Below are positions 42,391 through 50,824 of a DNA stretch of 64,000 bases, in pieces. How positions within the stretch are numbered: position 1 is the first letter of the stretch; each line of letters begins with the position of its first letter. The position numbers and the translations under genes are program-made. Source of the DNA: Actinomycetota bacterium (GTDB lineage Bacteria; Actinomycetota; Actinomycetes; Mycobacteriales; Mycobacteriaceae); assembly GCA_018268465.1 (NCBI GenBank), contig JAFDWN010000002.1:446097-510096 (forward strand), written 5' to 3'. The notes under the pieces were generated by a model. That model was not told where the DNA came from, did no database searches, and saw only the letters and a program-made list of their open reading frames with translations.

Positions 42391-42831
42391 ATGGCCGAAG
42401 ATCAGAACAAGAACATCGCCCGGCGCCTCTGGGAGACATTCCAGTCCGGCGATCTCGACGATATCGACAGCTTTGTGGCCGCCGATGCGGTACTCCACAG
42501 CACCCAGGACCCGTACGCACACCTGCGCGGCCCCGAACGCGTGAAGAAGGTCATCGAGATGTACCGGGCTGCCTTCTCGAACCTGGGTTTCACCATCAGA
42601 ATGCAGCTCGCCGAGGGTGATTGCGTGTGCACCCTGCTGGAGACCAGCGGTGACAACACCGGCGAGTTCATGGGCATGCCCGCCAGCGGCAGGCATGGGT
42701 CGGTGCTGCTGACACAGGTCGACCGCATCGTCGACGGCAAGATCGCCGAATCGTGGTCGACGTGGGACTCGTTGAGCCTGCTGCAACAACTCGGTATGGC
42801 CCCGGCGGGCGCGCATCCGGCCACGACCTGA
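42391..42831 (+). CDS. SnoaL-like/ester cyclase family protein
   Basis: A 146-residue cystatin-like (NTF2 superfamily) protein: NIARRLWETFQSGDLDDIDS, then FVAADAVLH, VKKVIEMYRAAFSNL, GEFMGMPASGRHGSV and KIAESWSTWDSLSLLQQLGM. This matches SnoaL-type ester cyclases (the G-x-P-A-T/S-G-R motif and the W-x-x-x-D end). No specific substrate is evident. ATG 42391 with AAGG upstream. It stands alone between the acyl-CoA operon and the DUF1707 gene and may be transcribed with the former. Confidence 0.8.
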   Translation: MAEDQNKNIARRLWETFQSGDLDDIDSFVAADAVLHSTQDPYAHLRGPERVKKVIEMYRAAFSNLGFTIRMQLAEGDCVCTLLETSGDNTGEFMGMPASGRHGSVLLTQVDRIVDGKIAESWSTWDSLSLLQQLGMAPAGAHPATT

Positions 42832-42996
42832 CACCGCCCGACACCGTCGCGCCGGTCGCGAGCAATTCCGCGGCCGGCGCCTCGGTGCCGAACCGGATCA
42901 GATTTAGTCCGGCTATCGGCTTCGCTGGCGCCGGCGCAGCGCAGAGTTCCGTCAATGGTCTTGCAACTGTGGGTGTTCGTCGTAGGCTCGTCATTG

Positions 42997-43593
42997 ATGA
43001 GCACTTCAGCGTCGCCCAATGATTCGATGCGTGCTGCTGACACCGATCGGATCAAGATGGCGCAGTTGCTGACCGAGGCCGCGGCCCAGGGCAGGCTCGG
43101 AATGACGGAGTACGAGGACCGCCTGACCAGGGCGTACGCCGCGCAGACGTTCGATGACCTCGCGGTGTTGAGTGCCGACCTTCCCGGTGCGGTCACTTCA
43201 CCGAGCAGCGCGGGCCCGTGCCGCCCGGCGCCGTCGACGCTGTTGTTGGCGATCATGAGCGGATACGAACGCCGCGGCCGCTGGAACGTGCCGAAGCGTA
43301 TGACGACCGTGGCGTTCCTCGGTGGCGGCGTGGTGGACATGCGCTACGCCGACTTCACCTGCCCCGAGGTGGACATCCGGTCGTACTCGATTTTCGGGGG
43401 GCAGACGATCCTCATCCCGCCCGAGGTCAACGTGGATCTCCGCGGCGTCGGCGTGATGGGTGCGTTCGACCGCAGTATCACCGGTGCGGGCACTCCTGGT
43501 GCTCCGCACGTGCGTATCCGCGGCTTCTCGCTCTGGGGCAGTGTCGCGGTGAAGCGCAAGAAGCGGCGCAATCGGCCGGACCAGCAGACTTGA
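42997..43593 (+). CDS. DUF1707 SHOCT-like domain protein
   Basis: A 198-residue protein. Residues 9-65 form a DUF1707 domain (MRAADTDRIKMAQLLTEAAA, GRLGMTEYEDRLTRAYAAQT), whose relatives bind partners or membranes. The C-terminal half (from MSGYERRGRW) is a beta-rich cell-wall-active-antibiotic-response-like domain (LiaF C-terminal type): YADFTCPEVDIRSYSIFGGQ, ILIPPEVNVDLRGVGVMGAF. No membrane segment. Counterpart of Rv0966c by order and length. ATG 42997 is preferred to an open GTG/TTG extension. Confidence 0.82.
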   Translation: MSTSASPNDSMRAADTDRIKMAQLLTEAAAQGRLGMTEYEDRLTRAYAAQTFDDLAVLSADLPGAVTSPSSAGPCRPAPSTLLLAIMSGYERRGRWNVPKRMTTVAFLGGGVVDMRYADFTCPEVDIRSYSIFGGQTILIPPEVNVDLRGVGVMGAFDRSITGAGTPGAPHVRIRGFSLWGSVAVKRKKRRNRPDQQT

Positions 43594-43600
43594 GTGAAAC

Positions 43601-43630
43601 GATCGGGCGGCCCGCACGGGCCGCCCGATC
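43601..43630 (+). terminator. Terminator after the DUF1707 gene
   Basis: A 13-bp perfect stem, GATCGGGCGGCCC/GGGCCGCCCGATC, with four-base loop GCAC, followed by CTTGTTGT; it lies seven bp after the stop. Confidence 0.85.
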
Positions 43631-43644
43631 CTTGTTGTAGATGC

Positions 43645-43678
43645 ACATCGGCCCCCTCCGCAGGGAGGGGGCCGATGT
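43645..43678 (-). terminator. Terminator after the secreted repeat protein gene
   Basis: A 15-bp perfect stem, ACATCGGCCCCCTCC/GGAGGGGGCCGATGT, loop GCAG. It lies 31 bp past the convergent gene's stop on the minus strand. With the previous hairpin it forms a back-to-back terminator pair. Confidence 0.85.
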
Positions 43679-43709
43679 GTTTACGGGTGCGGGTGCTTGG
43701 CAGCGAATG

Positions 43710-44969
43710 TCACTCGCTGTCGCCGCCTTCGCTCGAGGATTCGCCCTTGCCGCCACCGAAGGCATCCTTGAGCTGCTTGACGAACTTCTTGCCGTTCCAC
43801 TCCTTGTCGGCACCGCCGCCGCCGGCGAACGGAAGGATCACGTCGCCGCCGCCGGGGGTGAACTTGAGGCTGTCGCGGACGAGCGGCTTCTGCTCACCCT
43901 TGTCGGTCTTCTCCACCAGCTTGGTGATGGTCGGCTCCGGCAGGTCGATCGGCCCGGGGAGCTCGGGTGCGGCGGGGGCCTTCTCGACGAGCGGGCTGAA
44001 CTTCGGCAGCTTGGGCTCCCACTTGGGCAGACCCGACTTGGTTCCCGGGTCCGTCGTCTCGGTCTCGCCACCGGCCACCTTCATGAGCGTTTCTTCTTCC
44101 GGCTCCTCGGGCACCGGGTTCCCGAGGATGTTGTCGACGACGAATTGCGTGGCGCCGAGGAGTCCGTTGGGACCCTCGTTGGGGTAGCCGACGACGTATG
44201 CCGCAGTGAGGGTGTTCGCGGGGATCACGGCCGCCGCCACACCGCCGAGTCCGCCGAGCACATAGGCGTTGGCGAGCGGGCTCTCAAAGTCACCGCCGAC
44301 CGCGGTCAGCTCGTCCAAGACACCGATCAGTCCATTGGGAGTATCACCACCCGTGGGGCCGCCGTTGACATAGGCATTGAGCAGATCGCTGTTCTGCACG
44401 ACCGGCAGCGCACCGACGACGCCGACGACGCCGCCGTTGAGGTAGACACTCGCGAGCGTGTTCTCGGGAATGACCTCGTTGGCCAGGCCGACGAGGCCGC
44501 CCAGGACGTATGCATTCGCGAACTGATCGCCCTGGGTCAGCTCGTCCAGAACGCCGATGAGACCGTTGGGCGAGTCAGCCGTCGGGCCGCCGTTGATGTA
44601 GGCGTCCAGCAAGGGACTGCCTGCGACGACGGGCAGCCCGCCGACCACACCCAGCAATCCGCCGGTGATGTAGGTGTTCGCCAACGGCAAGTCGGGGAAG
44701 TCCTCTCCGCCCGTCAGCAGCTGCAGTACCCCCAGCAGACCGTTGTTGTCCAGCTTGGCCGGGTCAAGCGGATTGTCGTTGACGACCAGCCCGGTGAGGT
44801 ACGCGTCGAGAATCTGCTGCAGCTGGGTCGCGGCCAGGGTGACCTGGGTGTCCGCGACGACCTTGATGTCCTTCTGGGTCAGGGGCGCGACGACTGTGGG
44901 CGCGGTGGCAATAAGCAGACCGGCGCTTGCAAGCGCGATGCCTGTGGTGACCAATGGGCGGACTGCCAT
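43710..44969 (-). CDS. Secreted or surface protein with internal NGLxGVL/NAYVLGGL repeats
   Basis: A 419-residue protein. A signal peptide (MAVRPLVTTGIALASAGLLI then ATAPTVVA) is followed by about 230 residues of imperfect repeats. Units contain an Asn/Asp-Gly-Leu-Ile/Leu-Gly-Val-Leu element (NGLIGVLDELTQGDQFANAY, NGLIGVLDELTAVGGDFESP), then NAYVLGGL and GVVGALPVV; full modules occur about twice, with half modules at both ends. A Pro/Lys/Glu-rich region and a Gly/Ser-rich tail follow. The glycine- and Asn-rich repeats resemble mycobacterial surface-protein style but not PE or PPE. ATG 44969 with AGGGGG upstream. I know no function. Confidence 0.75.
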   Translation of the reverse strand: MAVRPLVTTGIALASAGLLIATAPTVVAPLTQKDIKVVADTQVTLAATQLQQILDAYLTGLVVNDNPLDPAKLDNNGLLGVLQLLTGGEDFPDLPLANTYITGGLLGVVGGLPVVAGSPLLDAYINGGPTADSPNGLIGVLDELTQGDQFANAYVLGGLVGLANEVIPENTLASVYLNGGVVGVVGALPVVQNSDLLNAYVNGGPTGGDTPNGLIGVLDELTAVGGDFESPLANAYVLGGLGGVAAAVIPANTLTAAYVVGYPNEGPNGLLGATQFVVDNILGNPVPEEPEEETLMKVAGGETETTDPGTKSGLPKWEPKLPKFSPLVEKAPAAPELPGPIDLPEPTITKLVEKTDKGEQKPLVRDSLKFTPGGGDVILPFAGGGGADKEWNGKKFVKQLKDAFGGGKGESSSEGGDSE

Positions 44970-45463
44970 GTGCGTGATGCCCCCTGTATGCGATGGGTCG
45001 AACTGGATGGTGAAGAACTTACGCCGAACTAACACGGATCTTAGAAGAACCTGAGAAATATTAAATCGCAGTTTGCCAAACGGCAACAGCTACGGCGCGA
45101 TGAGAATTAGCTAAAGGCGAAGTCCCAGGCGCCCCACAGATCACAGCAAGCACACTGGTCAATATCGGGTTCAACTCAATCTGATCAAGATTGCCGACTA
45201 GCAGGCCAACTGCGGTTTCTTTGGTTGCCTACGCAATCACGACGACCACAGGTCCCGTGACCTTCCCAACCCGAAATCGCTGGTTGCAGGCATGCGAGGC
45301 GGCCGACCGGTTGGTTGTTTGCTAAGCGGAACCGGTTGCTCACCGGCACCCAGATTGGCGTGGAGCCTTCGCTGGCCTTCGACGGGCAGAGCAGCGCATC
45401 CGTCGCTAAACCTACCGTGCCATGCGCAAAACCGCGCTTCGTCCCCCGCGCGGCACGGTCCGG
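44970..45463. other. 494-bp intergenic region upstream of the repeat protein
   Basis: It should contain the promoter of the repeat-protein gene (minus strand), with an AT-richer part at 44995-45115. No convincing ORF, RNA or terminator was found in the remaining part, which ends at the PE-PPE gene stop. Confidence 0.5.
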
Positions 45464-46891
45464 TCAGCCGGCCGCGGCCTCGGTCGCGGTGTCGGCCCCG
45501 CCCTGCCCCGCAGACTCGGCGGAGGCGCCGCCGTCGCGACGAAAGCGGGTGGAGATGGTTTCGACCAAACGCATCGCGGTGCGGGCGAGTGGCGCGGGCC
45601 GGTCGCGCCGCCCAGCCGTGCCGGCGGACCGCCCCGGGGTGAAGTCCATGCTGTGCCTGATCACGGGGCGCGGCACCCGGCCGGCGGCACCCGCGGTGGC
45701 AGCGCTGACGGACGTAGACACATCGTCGCCGACGACGGCGCCCGCATCCGTCCGCCGCACCGACGTCGCCGCCGGGTCGTCGAGTGTGGCCACCCCCGCC
45801 ACGACGCCGTCGGCGAAATCCCGGACGAAGCGCCGGGTCTCTGGCACGGTCGGGATGAGGCGCGCCGGGACGTAGGTGTCCGGGTTGGCCAGCGGGTCGT
45901 TGTCGGGGTAGCCGTAGCGCACCACGGCCTCCAGGGCCGGCTCGGTCAGGTCCGCCAGCCGCTGACCCGGCTCACCGAGCAGTCGCAGCGGAGCCACGAG
46001 GGGAAGGCCGTCGGACTTGTACGCGACGTAGGTGGTGTCGCCGACCACCTCTACGTACCCGGAATCGCCACCCTCGGTGGTGAATTCGTAACGATCCTGC
46101 TCGACCCTGGTGAAGTCGACCCGGCCGTCGCGGGCAGTGGTCACCGAACACGACTCCGCACAGTCCGCGGGCACCAGGGACGTGCCGTCCTCATCCACAG
46201 GGAGCACGAGATCCTGCTGGTTGAGCCGCCGCTGGAAGTAGGCGATCAGCGAATTCGCCATCGCGGGACCGTTGAGCACGTACGCCGGGATGTTGGAGTT
46301 GATGTCGTACTCGTAGACCACATTGACCACACGCACCCCGGGTGCGGACGGGGTCGGCAGCGGATTGACGCCGAGCAGCGCGAACCACGGCAGCCGCGTC
46401 CCGTAGCCGCCGTTGGGGCTGGCCACGTTGTTGTCTAAGACGTAGAGCCGAGGGCCGGTGAGTACCGGATCCTGCGAACCGGTGGCCGCCAGATACGTCA
46501 GCAGCAGACTCGTGTTGGCCGCGCCCCACCCCGAGGACAACACCACGGTGTCGTCGGCCGGGCCCTCGTCGAGCACCCGGTAGAGACCCAGCGGACCACC
46601 GAAGAAATCGACGGTGACGACGTCGCTGTCGGGGCGGTCGAACTTGCCACGGTAGAAGTCGCGGACACCGTCCCCGGTCGGATTCGTCGAACTGCCCACC
46701 ACGACGAGGGCCGACAACTCCACCGGCATGGCCGCCACCGAACCCGGCACGGTCGCGGCGACACCGCCGAGTGTCACGATCATCGCGGTGGCCGCCCCGC
46801 AGACCATCGCACCCGGCAAAGTCCGCGCGGGGCGGCCCGCCCGCGACCGGACGGGCGTGCGCCGGGAGGATATGGCCCGGTGTCTGCCCAT
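45464..46891 (-). CDS. PE-PPE domain (PF08237-like) exported protein
   Basis: A 475-residue protein. A basic N-terminus and a hydrophobic segment (about 30-55, AMVCGAATAMIVTLGGVAAT) act as signal or anchor. The alpha/beta-hydrolase-like PE-PPE domain extends over about 60-300: ALVVVGSSTNPTGDGVRDFY, VVTVDFFGGP, and TVVLSSGWGAANTSLLLTYL in the nucleophile-elbow position. The normal GxSxG/S motif is not kept (the local sequence is LSSGW), so hydrolase activity is doubtful. The C-terminus is Ala/Arg-rich and disordered. ATG 46891 has GAGGGGGA upstream. It lies downstream of the VWA-MoxR pair. Confidence 0.75.
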   Translation of the reverse strand: MGRHRAISSRRTPVRSRAGRPARTLPGAMVCGAATAMIVTLGGVAATVPGSVAAMPVELSALVVVGSSTNPTGDGVRDFYRGKFDRPDSDVVTVDFFGGPLGLYRVLDEGPADDTVVLSSGWGAANTSLLLTYLAATGSQDPVLTGPRLYVLDNNVASPNGGYGTRLPWFALLGVNPLPTPSAPGVRVVNVVYEYDINSNIPAYVLNGPAMANSLIAYFQRRLNQQDLVLPVDEDGTSLVPADCAESCSVTTARDGRVDFTRVEQDRYEFTTEGGDSGYVEVVGDTTYVAYKSDGLPLVAPLRLLGEPGQRLADLTEPALEAVVRYGYPDNDPLANPDTYVPARLIPTVPETRRFVRDFADGVVAGVATLDDPAATSVRRTDAGAVVGDDVSTSVSAATAGAAGRVPRPVIRHSMDFTPGRSAGTAGRRDRPAPLARTAMRLVETISTRFRRDGGASAESAGQGGADTATEAAAG

Positions 46892-47013
46892 CCACTCCCC
46901 CTCGGCCGCCGTCGACTGAGCAGAAGCTACCCCACACGAGTGCAATTTGAGCGAACACCGGAATCGCCGTCACCGAGTTAGTTGCGTTCGCAAGCAACGG
47001 TCGGGAACGGGAT

Positions 47014-48990
47014 TCAGCGGCGACGCGACCGCAGGTAGTCGCCCACCACGGCGGCGCCCAGCCCGTCCAGGTCGGGCACGACCACCCTGCCCCCGACGCG
47101 ACGCGCCATCTGATCGATGAACCGGGCCAGCCCCGGGTCGCTACCCAGCCGGAAGATCGTGACCTGGGCGCCCAAGCGGGACACCTCGTCGAAGCCGCGG
47201 ACGGTGTGGGCGATGGTCCGCGGATGCGGCGGGTAGTCGAAGAACACCGACGACCCGTCGCCGTCCCCGAAGTCCTCGAGGTGCGCGGTCGGCTCACCGT
47301 CGGTGACAACCAGCACGACGGGCTGCGCATTGGGATGTCTGCGCAGATGCCGGACTGCCAGCGCCAGCGCATGGTGCAGGTTGGTGCCCTGCTCGTAGAC
47401 GCCCTCCAAACCGGTCAGTTCGGCGGCCGTGACGGTGCGCGCGTACCGGCCGAACGCGATGATCTGCAACGCATCCGAGCGGAACCGGGTGCTGACGAGA
47501 TGGTTGAGCGCCAGCGCGGTGCGCTTCATCGGTAGCCACCGGTTCTCCATGACCATCGAGAACGAGGTATCCACCAGCAGCGCCACCACCGCCTGGGTGC
47601 GCGTCTCGGTCTCGGACACCTCCACGTCGTCGACGGTGATCCGCAACGGGCGTTGCGGCGAGGCGGCCTGGCGCAGCACGGCGTTGGTGAGCGTGCGCGT
47701 GACGTTCCAGGGCTCGGTGTCACCGAACTGCCAGGCCCGGGTGGCGCCCGTCAGTTCCCCCGCGGCGCCGGCACGGCGGGTGTCGCGCTGCCCGTGGCGG
47801 CCCGAAAGCTGATGCGCGACATCGCGAAGCGCGGTCTGGCCCAGCTGACGCATGGCCTTGGGCGACAACCGCCACTGCCCGTCGGAGCCGCGGTCGAGGA
47901 ACCCCTGATTGAGCAGCGCCCGTTCGAGTTCGGCCAGCGTCCTGGCGTCGACGGCGGCGTCGTCCCCGAGCTGTCTGGCCAGCGCATCGAGGTCGACGTC
48001 GTCCATGGACGCCCCCGCGTAGCTCTGCGACAGCGCGTCGGCGAGCTGCTCGAGTTCGGCGATGTCGGCCAGCGCCGCGGCACCCTCACCCATGCCCATC
48101 GGATTGTCCCCCGAGAACCGCTGCGAGCCCGTCCAGTCCTCACCGGGCCGGGCCGCCTGCAGATGCGCGTCGAGCCGGCCGAGCGCCTGCTGCAGTGCCG
48201 GTGAGCCGAACGCCTGCTGTGCCAGCGCATCCAGTTCGGCCCGCTGCTCGGCGGACAGGCTGTTGCGGAACCGCTGGGCCGCCGCGGCGCGTTTGGCCAG
48301 TGAGTCGAGCAGTTCCTCGGTGTTGCGCGGATTGTCCGGGAAGAACTCCCCATGCTTGGCCATGAACTGCTCGAAATCGTCCTGCGTGTCCTCGCCGCGA
48401 GAATGCTTGTCCAGCAACTCGTTCAGATCCTCGAGCATGTCGGTGACCCGCTGGCGGTCCGCGTCGGTGGCCCCCTCCAGTGCCTGCTTCATACCCGCGA
48501 AGCGCTGGTCGAGCATCTCGCGGCCGAGCAGATCCTTGATCTGCTCGAACTTCTCGCGGGCCTCGCCGCTGCGCCATTCGTAGTCGGACAGTTCCTGCAC
48601 GGCCTTGGCCGGTGACGGCGACAAGGCGTCGAGCTGCAGTTCGCCGAACCGTGCGTCGTCGTCGAGCGCGCGCGCCAACTCCTTGCGCTCGGCCAACACC
48701 GCCTCGTCGAGCAGACGTTTGATGTCCTGCAGTGTGCCGTCGAGGTTGTTGCGGGACAACAGTTCTCGTCGACGACGGTTGGCCTCCGCGGCCAACCGGT
48801 CGGTGCCGCGCATGTTACCGCCGCCCCGGCGCAGCAGCTCGGAAAGCGCACGCCGCGGGGAGCTGCCCTCCATGACGTCGCGTCCGATCTGTTCGAGCGC
48901 ATCACGCAGATCGACCGGCGGCGCCAGCGGATCCGGGCCGCCGGTGTAGCTGGAGTACCGGGAGGTGTGCCGGGAGTGGCGGCTAGCCAT
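47014..48990 (-). CDS. VWA-domain protein paired with a MoxR-type ATPase
   Basis: A 658-residue protein. The N-terminal 450 residues are helical and charged (RDALEQIGRDVMEGSSPRRA, LLSRNNLDGTLQDIKRLLDE); the C-terminal von Willebrand A domain has the metal-site motif VALLVDTSFSMVMENRW (DxSxS), TNLHHALALAVRHLRRHPNA and VVLVVTDGEPTAHLEDFGDG. Its ATG overlaps the upstream ATPase stop by eight bp, the usual ATPase-VWA gene pair that couples an AAA motor to a metal-dependent adaptor. Counterpart of Rv0959. Activity in assembly or remodelling is inferred from the family. Confidence 0.88.
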   Translation of the reverse strand: MASRHSRHTSRYSSYTGGPDPLAPPVDLRDALEQIGRDVMEGSSPRRALSELLRRGGGNMRGTDRLAAEANRRRRELLSRNNLDGTLQDIKRLLDEAVLAERKELARALDDDARFGELQLDALSPSPAKAVQELSDYEWRSGEAREKFEQIKDLLGREMLDQRFAGMKQALEGATDADRQRVTDMLEDLNELLDKHSRGEDTQDDFEQFMAKHGEFFPDNPRNTEELLDSLAKRAAAAQRFRNSLSAEQRAELDALAQQAFGSPALQQALGRLDAHLQAARPGEDWTGSQRFSGDNPMGMGEGAAALADIAELEQLADALSQSYAGASMDDVDLDALARQLGDDAAVDARTLAELERALLNQGFLDRGSDGQWRLSPKAMRQLGQTALRDVAHQLSGRHGQRDTRRAGAAGELTGATRAWQFGDTEPWNVTRTLTNAVLRQAASPQRPLRITVDDVEVSETETRTQAVVALLVDTSFSMVMENRWLPMKRTALALNHLVSTRFRSDALQIIAFGRYARTVTAAELTGLEGVYEQGTNLHHALALAVRHLRRHPNAQPVVLVVTDGEPTAHLEDFGDGDGSSVFFDYPPHPRTIAHTVRGFDEVSRLGAQVTIFRLGSDPGLARFIDQMARRVGGRVVVPDLDGLGAAVVGDYLRSRRR

Positions 48991-50386
48991 ACACCGTCTC
49001 GCCCTCGCCGGACACCTTGTCGATTCTCTTGGCCAGATAGAGCGCCTCCAGGGCCAGCTCGACGGCCGCGGCACGCTGACCGTCGGACTGGGCGCCCAGC
49101 CGCGTGGCGACGGCGTCGATGACGGGCAGGTCGGGCAGCGCGGCGAGCACGTCCTTGGCCGAGACCCGCTCACCGGTCGTCACCGCGGCGCCGTCCTCGA
49201 CGGCCGCCACCAGCGGGCCGACGTCGATGCCGCCGAGCAGACGCTGCGCGGTGTCGGCGGTGGCGCGACGCAGCAGGTGCTCCAGCACCGCCTGTTCGCG
49301 CCCCTCCTCACCGGTTTCGAATTCCAGCTTGCCGCGCAGGACGTCGATGACCGTGCCCAGATCGACCACCCTGGCCACCGGGTCCTGCTCGCCGAGCACC
49401 GCCGACCGGTGCCGCGCCGCGGCGGCCACGGTCTCGGCCGCGGCGATGGCGAATCGCGCCGACACCCCGGAGCGCTGATCGACGGAATGGGATTCCCGCA
49501 GATTGCGCGCGAACCTGGCGAGGATCTGCACGAGATACTCCGGCACCTCCGCGGCCAGGTGCGCCTCCTGGGTGATGACACCCACCTCGGCCTCGATCTC
49601 GCGCGGGTAGTGGGTGCGGATCTCGGCGCCGAACCGGTCCTTGAGCGGCGTGATGATCCGGCCCCGGTTGGTGTAGTCCTCGGGGTTGGCGCTGGCCACC
49701 ACCACGACGTCGAGCGGCAGCCGCAGCGTGTAACCGCGGACCTGGATGTCGCGTTCCTCCATCACGTTGAGCATCGATACCTGGATGCGTTCGGCCAGGT
49801 CGGGGAGTTCGTTGACCGCGACGATGCCGCGGTGGGCCCGCGGGACCAGGCCGTAGGCGATGGTCTCGGGGTCGCCGAGGCTGCGGCCCTCGGCGACCTT
49901 GATCGGGTCGATGTCGCCGACCAGGTCGGCCACGCTGGTGTCGGGGGTGGCGAGCTTCTCGGTGTAACGCTCGCTGCGATGCCGCCACGCGACCGGCAGG
50001 TCGTCGCCCAGTTCGGCGGCGCGCCGGATGGATTCTGGGGTGATCGGACGGTAGGGGTGCTCACCCAGTTCGGCACCCGCGATGACGGGGGTCCACTCGT
50101 CGAGCAGGCCGGTCAGCGCGCGCAGCAATCGCGTCTTGCCCTGACCGCGTTCACCCAGCAACACCACGTCGTGGCCGGCGATCAGTGCCCGCTCAAGCTG
50201 CGGAATCACGGTGTCCTCGAAACCCAGGATGCCCGGCCACACGTCGGCGCCACGGGCCAGCGCGGCCAGCAGATTCTCCCGGATCTCCACTTTGACACCC
50301 CGCTCGCGGTGGCCGGAGGCTTTGAGCTCGCCGACGGTGCGGGGCAGATCGGCGGGCCACCGACCGTCATCGTTGGGTTGCGTCAC
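48983..50386 (-). CDS. Magnesium-chelatase-like (MoxR-type) AAA+ ATPase
   Basis: A 467-residue AAA+ ATPase of the Mg-chelatase ChlI/MoxR clade. Walker A VLLGERGQGKTRLLRAL, Walker B GIVAVNELPDL (Asn-Glu), sensor 1 VVVASANPEDYTNRG, arginine-finger candidate IITPLKDRFGAEIRTHYPRE. The C-terminal lid region lies at about 320-460. GTG 50386 gives the family length (Rv0958 is about 459); codons further upstream are compositionally odd. It is translationally coupled to the VWA gene. It is not part of bacteriochlorophyll synthesis; the name only denotes the fold. Confidence 0.88.
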   Translation of the reverse strand: MTQPNDDGRWPADLPRTVGELKASGHRERGVKVEIRENLLAALARGADVWPGILGFEDTVIPQLERALIAGHDVVLLGERGQGKTRLLRALTGLLDEWTPVIAGAELGEHPYRPITPESIRRAAELGDDLPVAWRHRSERYTEKLATPDTSVADLVGDIDPIKVAEGRSLGDPETIAYGLVPRAHRGIVAVNELPDLAERIQVSMLNVMEERDIQVRGYTLRLPLDVVVVASANPEDYTNRGRIITPLKDRFGAEIRTHYPREIEAEVGVITQEAHLAAEVPEYLVQILARFARNLRESHSVDQRSGVSARFAIAAAETVAAAARHRSAVLGEQDPVARVVDLGTVIDVLRGKLEFETGEEGREQAVLEHLLRRATADTAQRLLGGIDVGPLVAAVEDGAAVTTGERVSAKDVLAALPDLPVIDAVATRLGAQSDGQRAAAVELALEALYLAKRIDKVSGEGETVYG

Positions 50387-50824
50387 CACTCCACGGTACG
50401 ACTGCTGTCGAACCGTGGCAGGGTCAGCCGCGGCCCCGACCGTGCGAAGGCCGCGGCGTCGTTTGCCATGGGCACGGTGGCGCCCCCGGCGGTGGGCGCG
50501 GAAACCGTGCCCGGGTCGCCCCGAATCCGGCGCCGGCCCGGGCAATCGGCCATCCCGCCGCCCGCGCGGCGGCGGGAGGTGCGACGCCACCGGCCACCAC
50601 GTGGGCATACGGCGTGGCGACGCGCGCCCGCCCGCCGAGCACATCCGTTGCGAACGCAAAGGTCGGGTGCGGGCGCCGGGGCTCCCGACCACCTCGAACC
50701 GGGCGGTGCGAAACCCGCGCGCTGCAGCGCGGTTGCGTGGCTTGCTAGCCTCGGCGGTACGGAGTCACTCGATCGGGCTGCGGTCACGGGCGAAGAGCAG
50801 GGCCGAGCGTCACGTGGGAGCCAT
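50387..50824. other. 438-bp divergent promoter region
   Basis: It lies between the MoxR-type ATPase gene (minus) and the GGDEF protein gene (plus). It is very GC-rich, with open frames on both strands explained by composition (Pro/Arg/Ala-rich), none with a family motif or ribosome-binding site. It presumably holds both promoters; no clear -10/-35 pair was identified. Confidence 0.5.

Noticed and set aside
48965-50824. Very long open frame on the plus strand joined to the GGDEF protein
   Set aside because: It is a composition-driven shadow of the MoxR-type ATPase gene; GGDEF protein homology starts only at 50825, after a ribosome-binding site.
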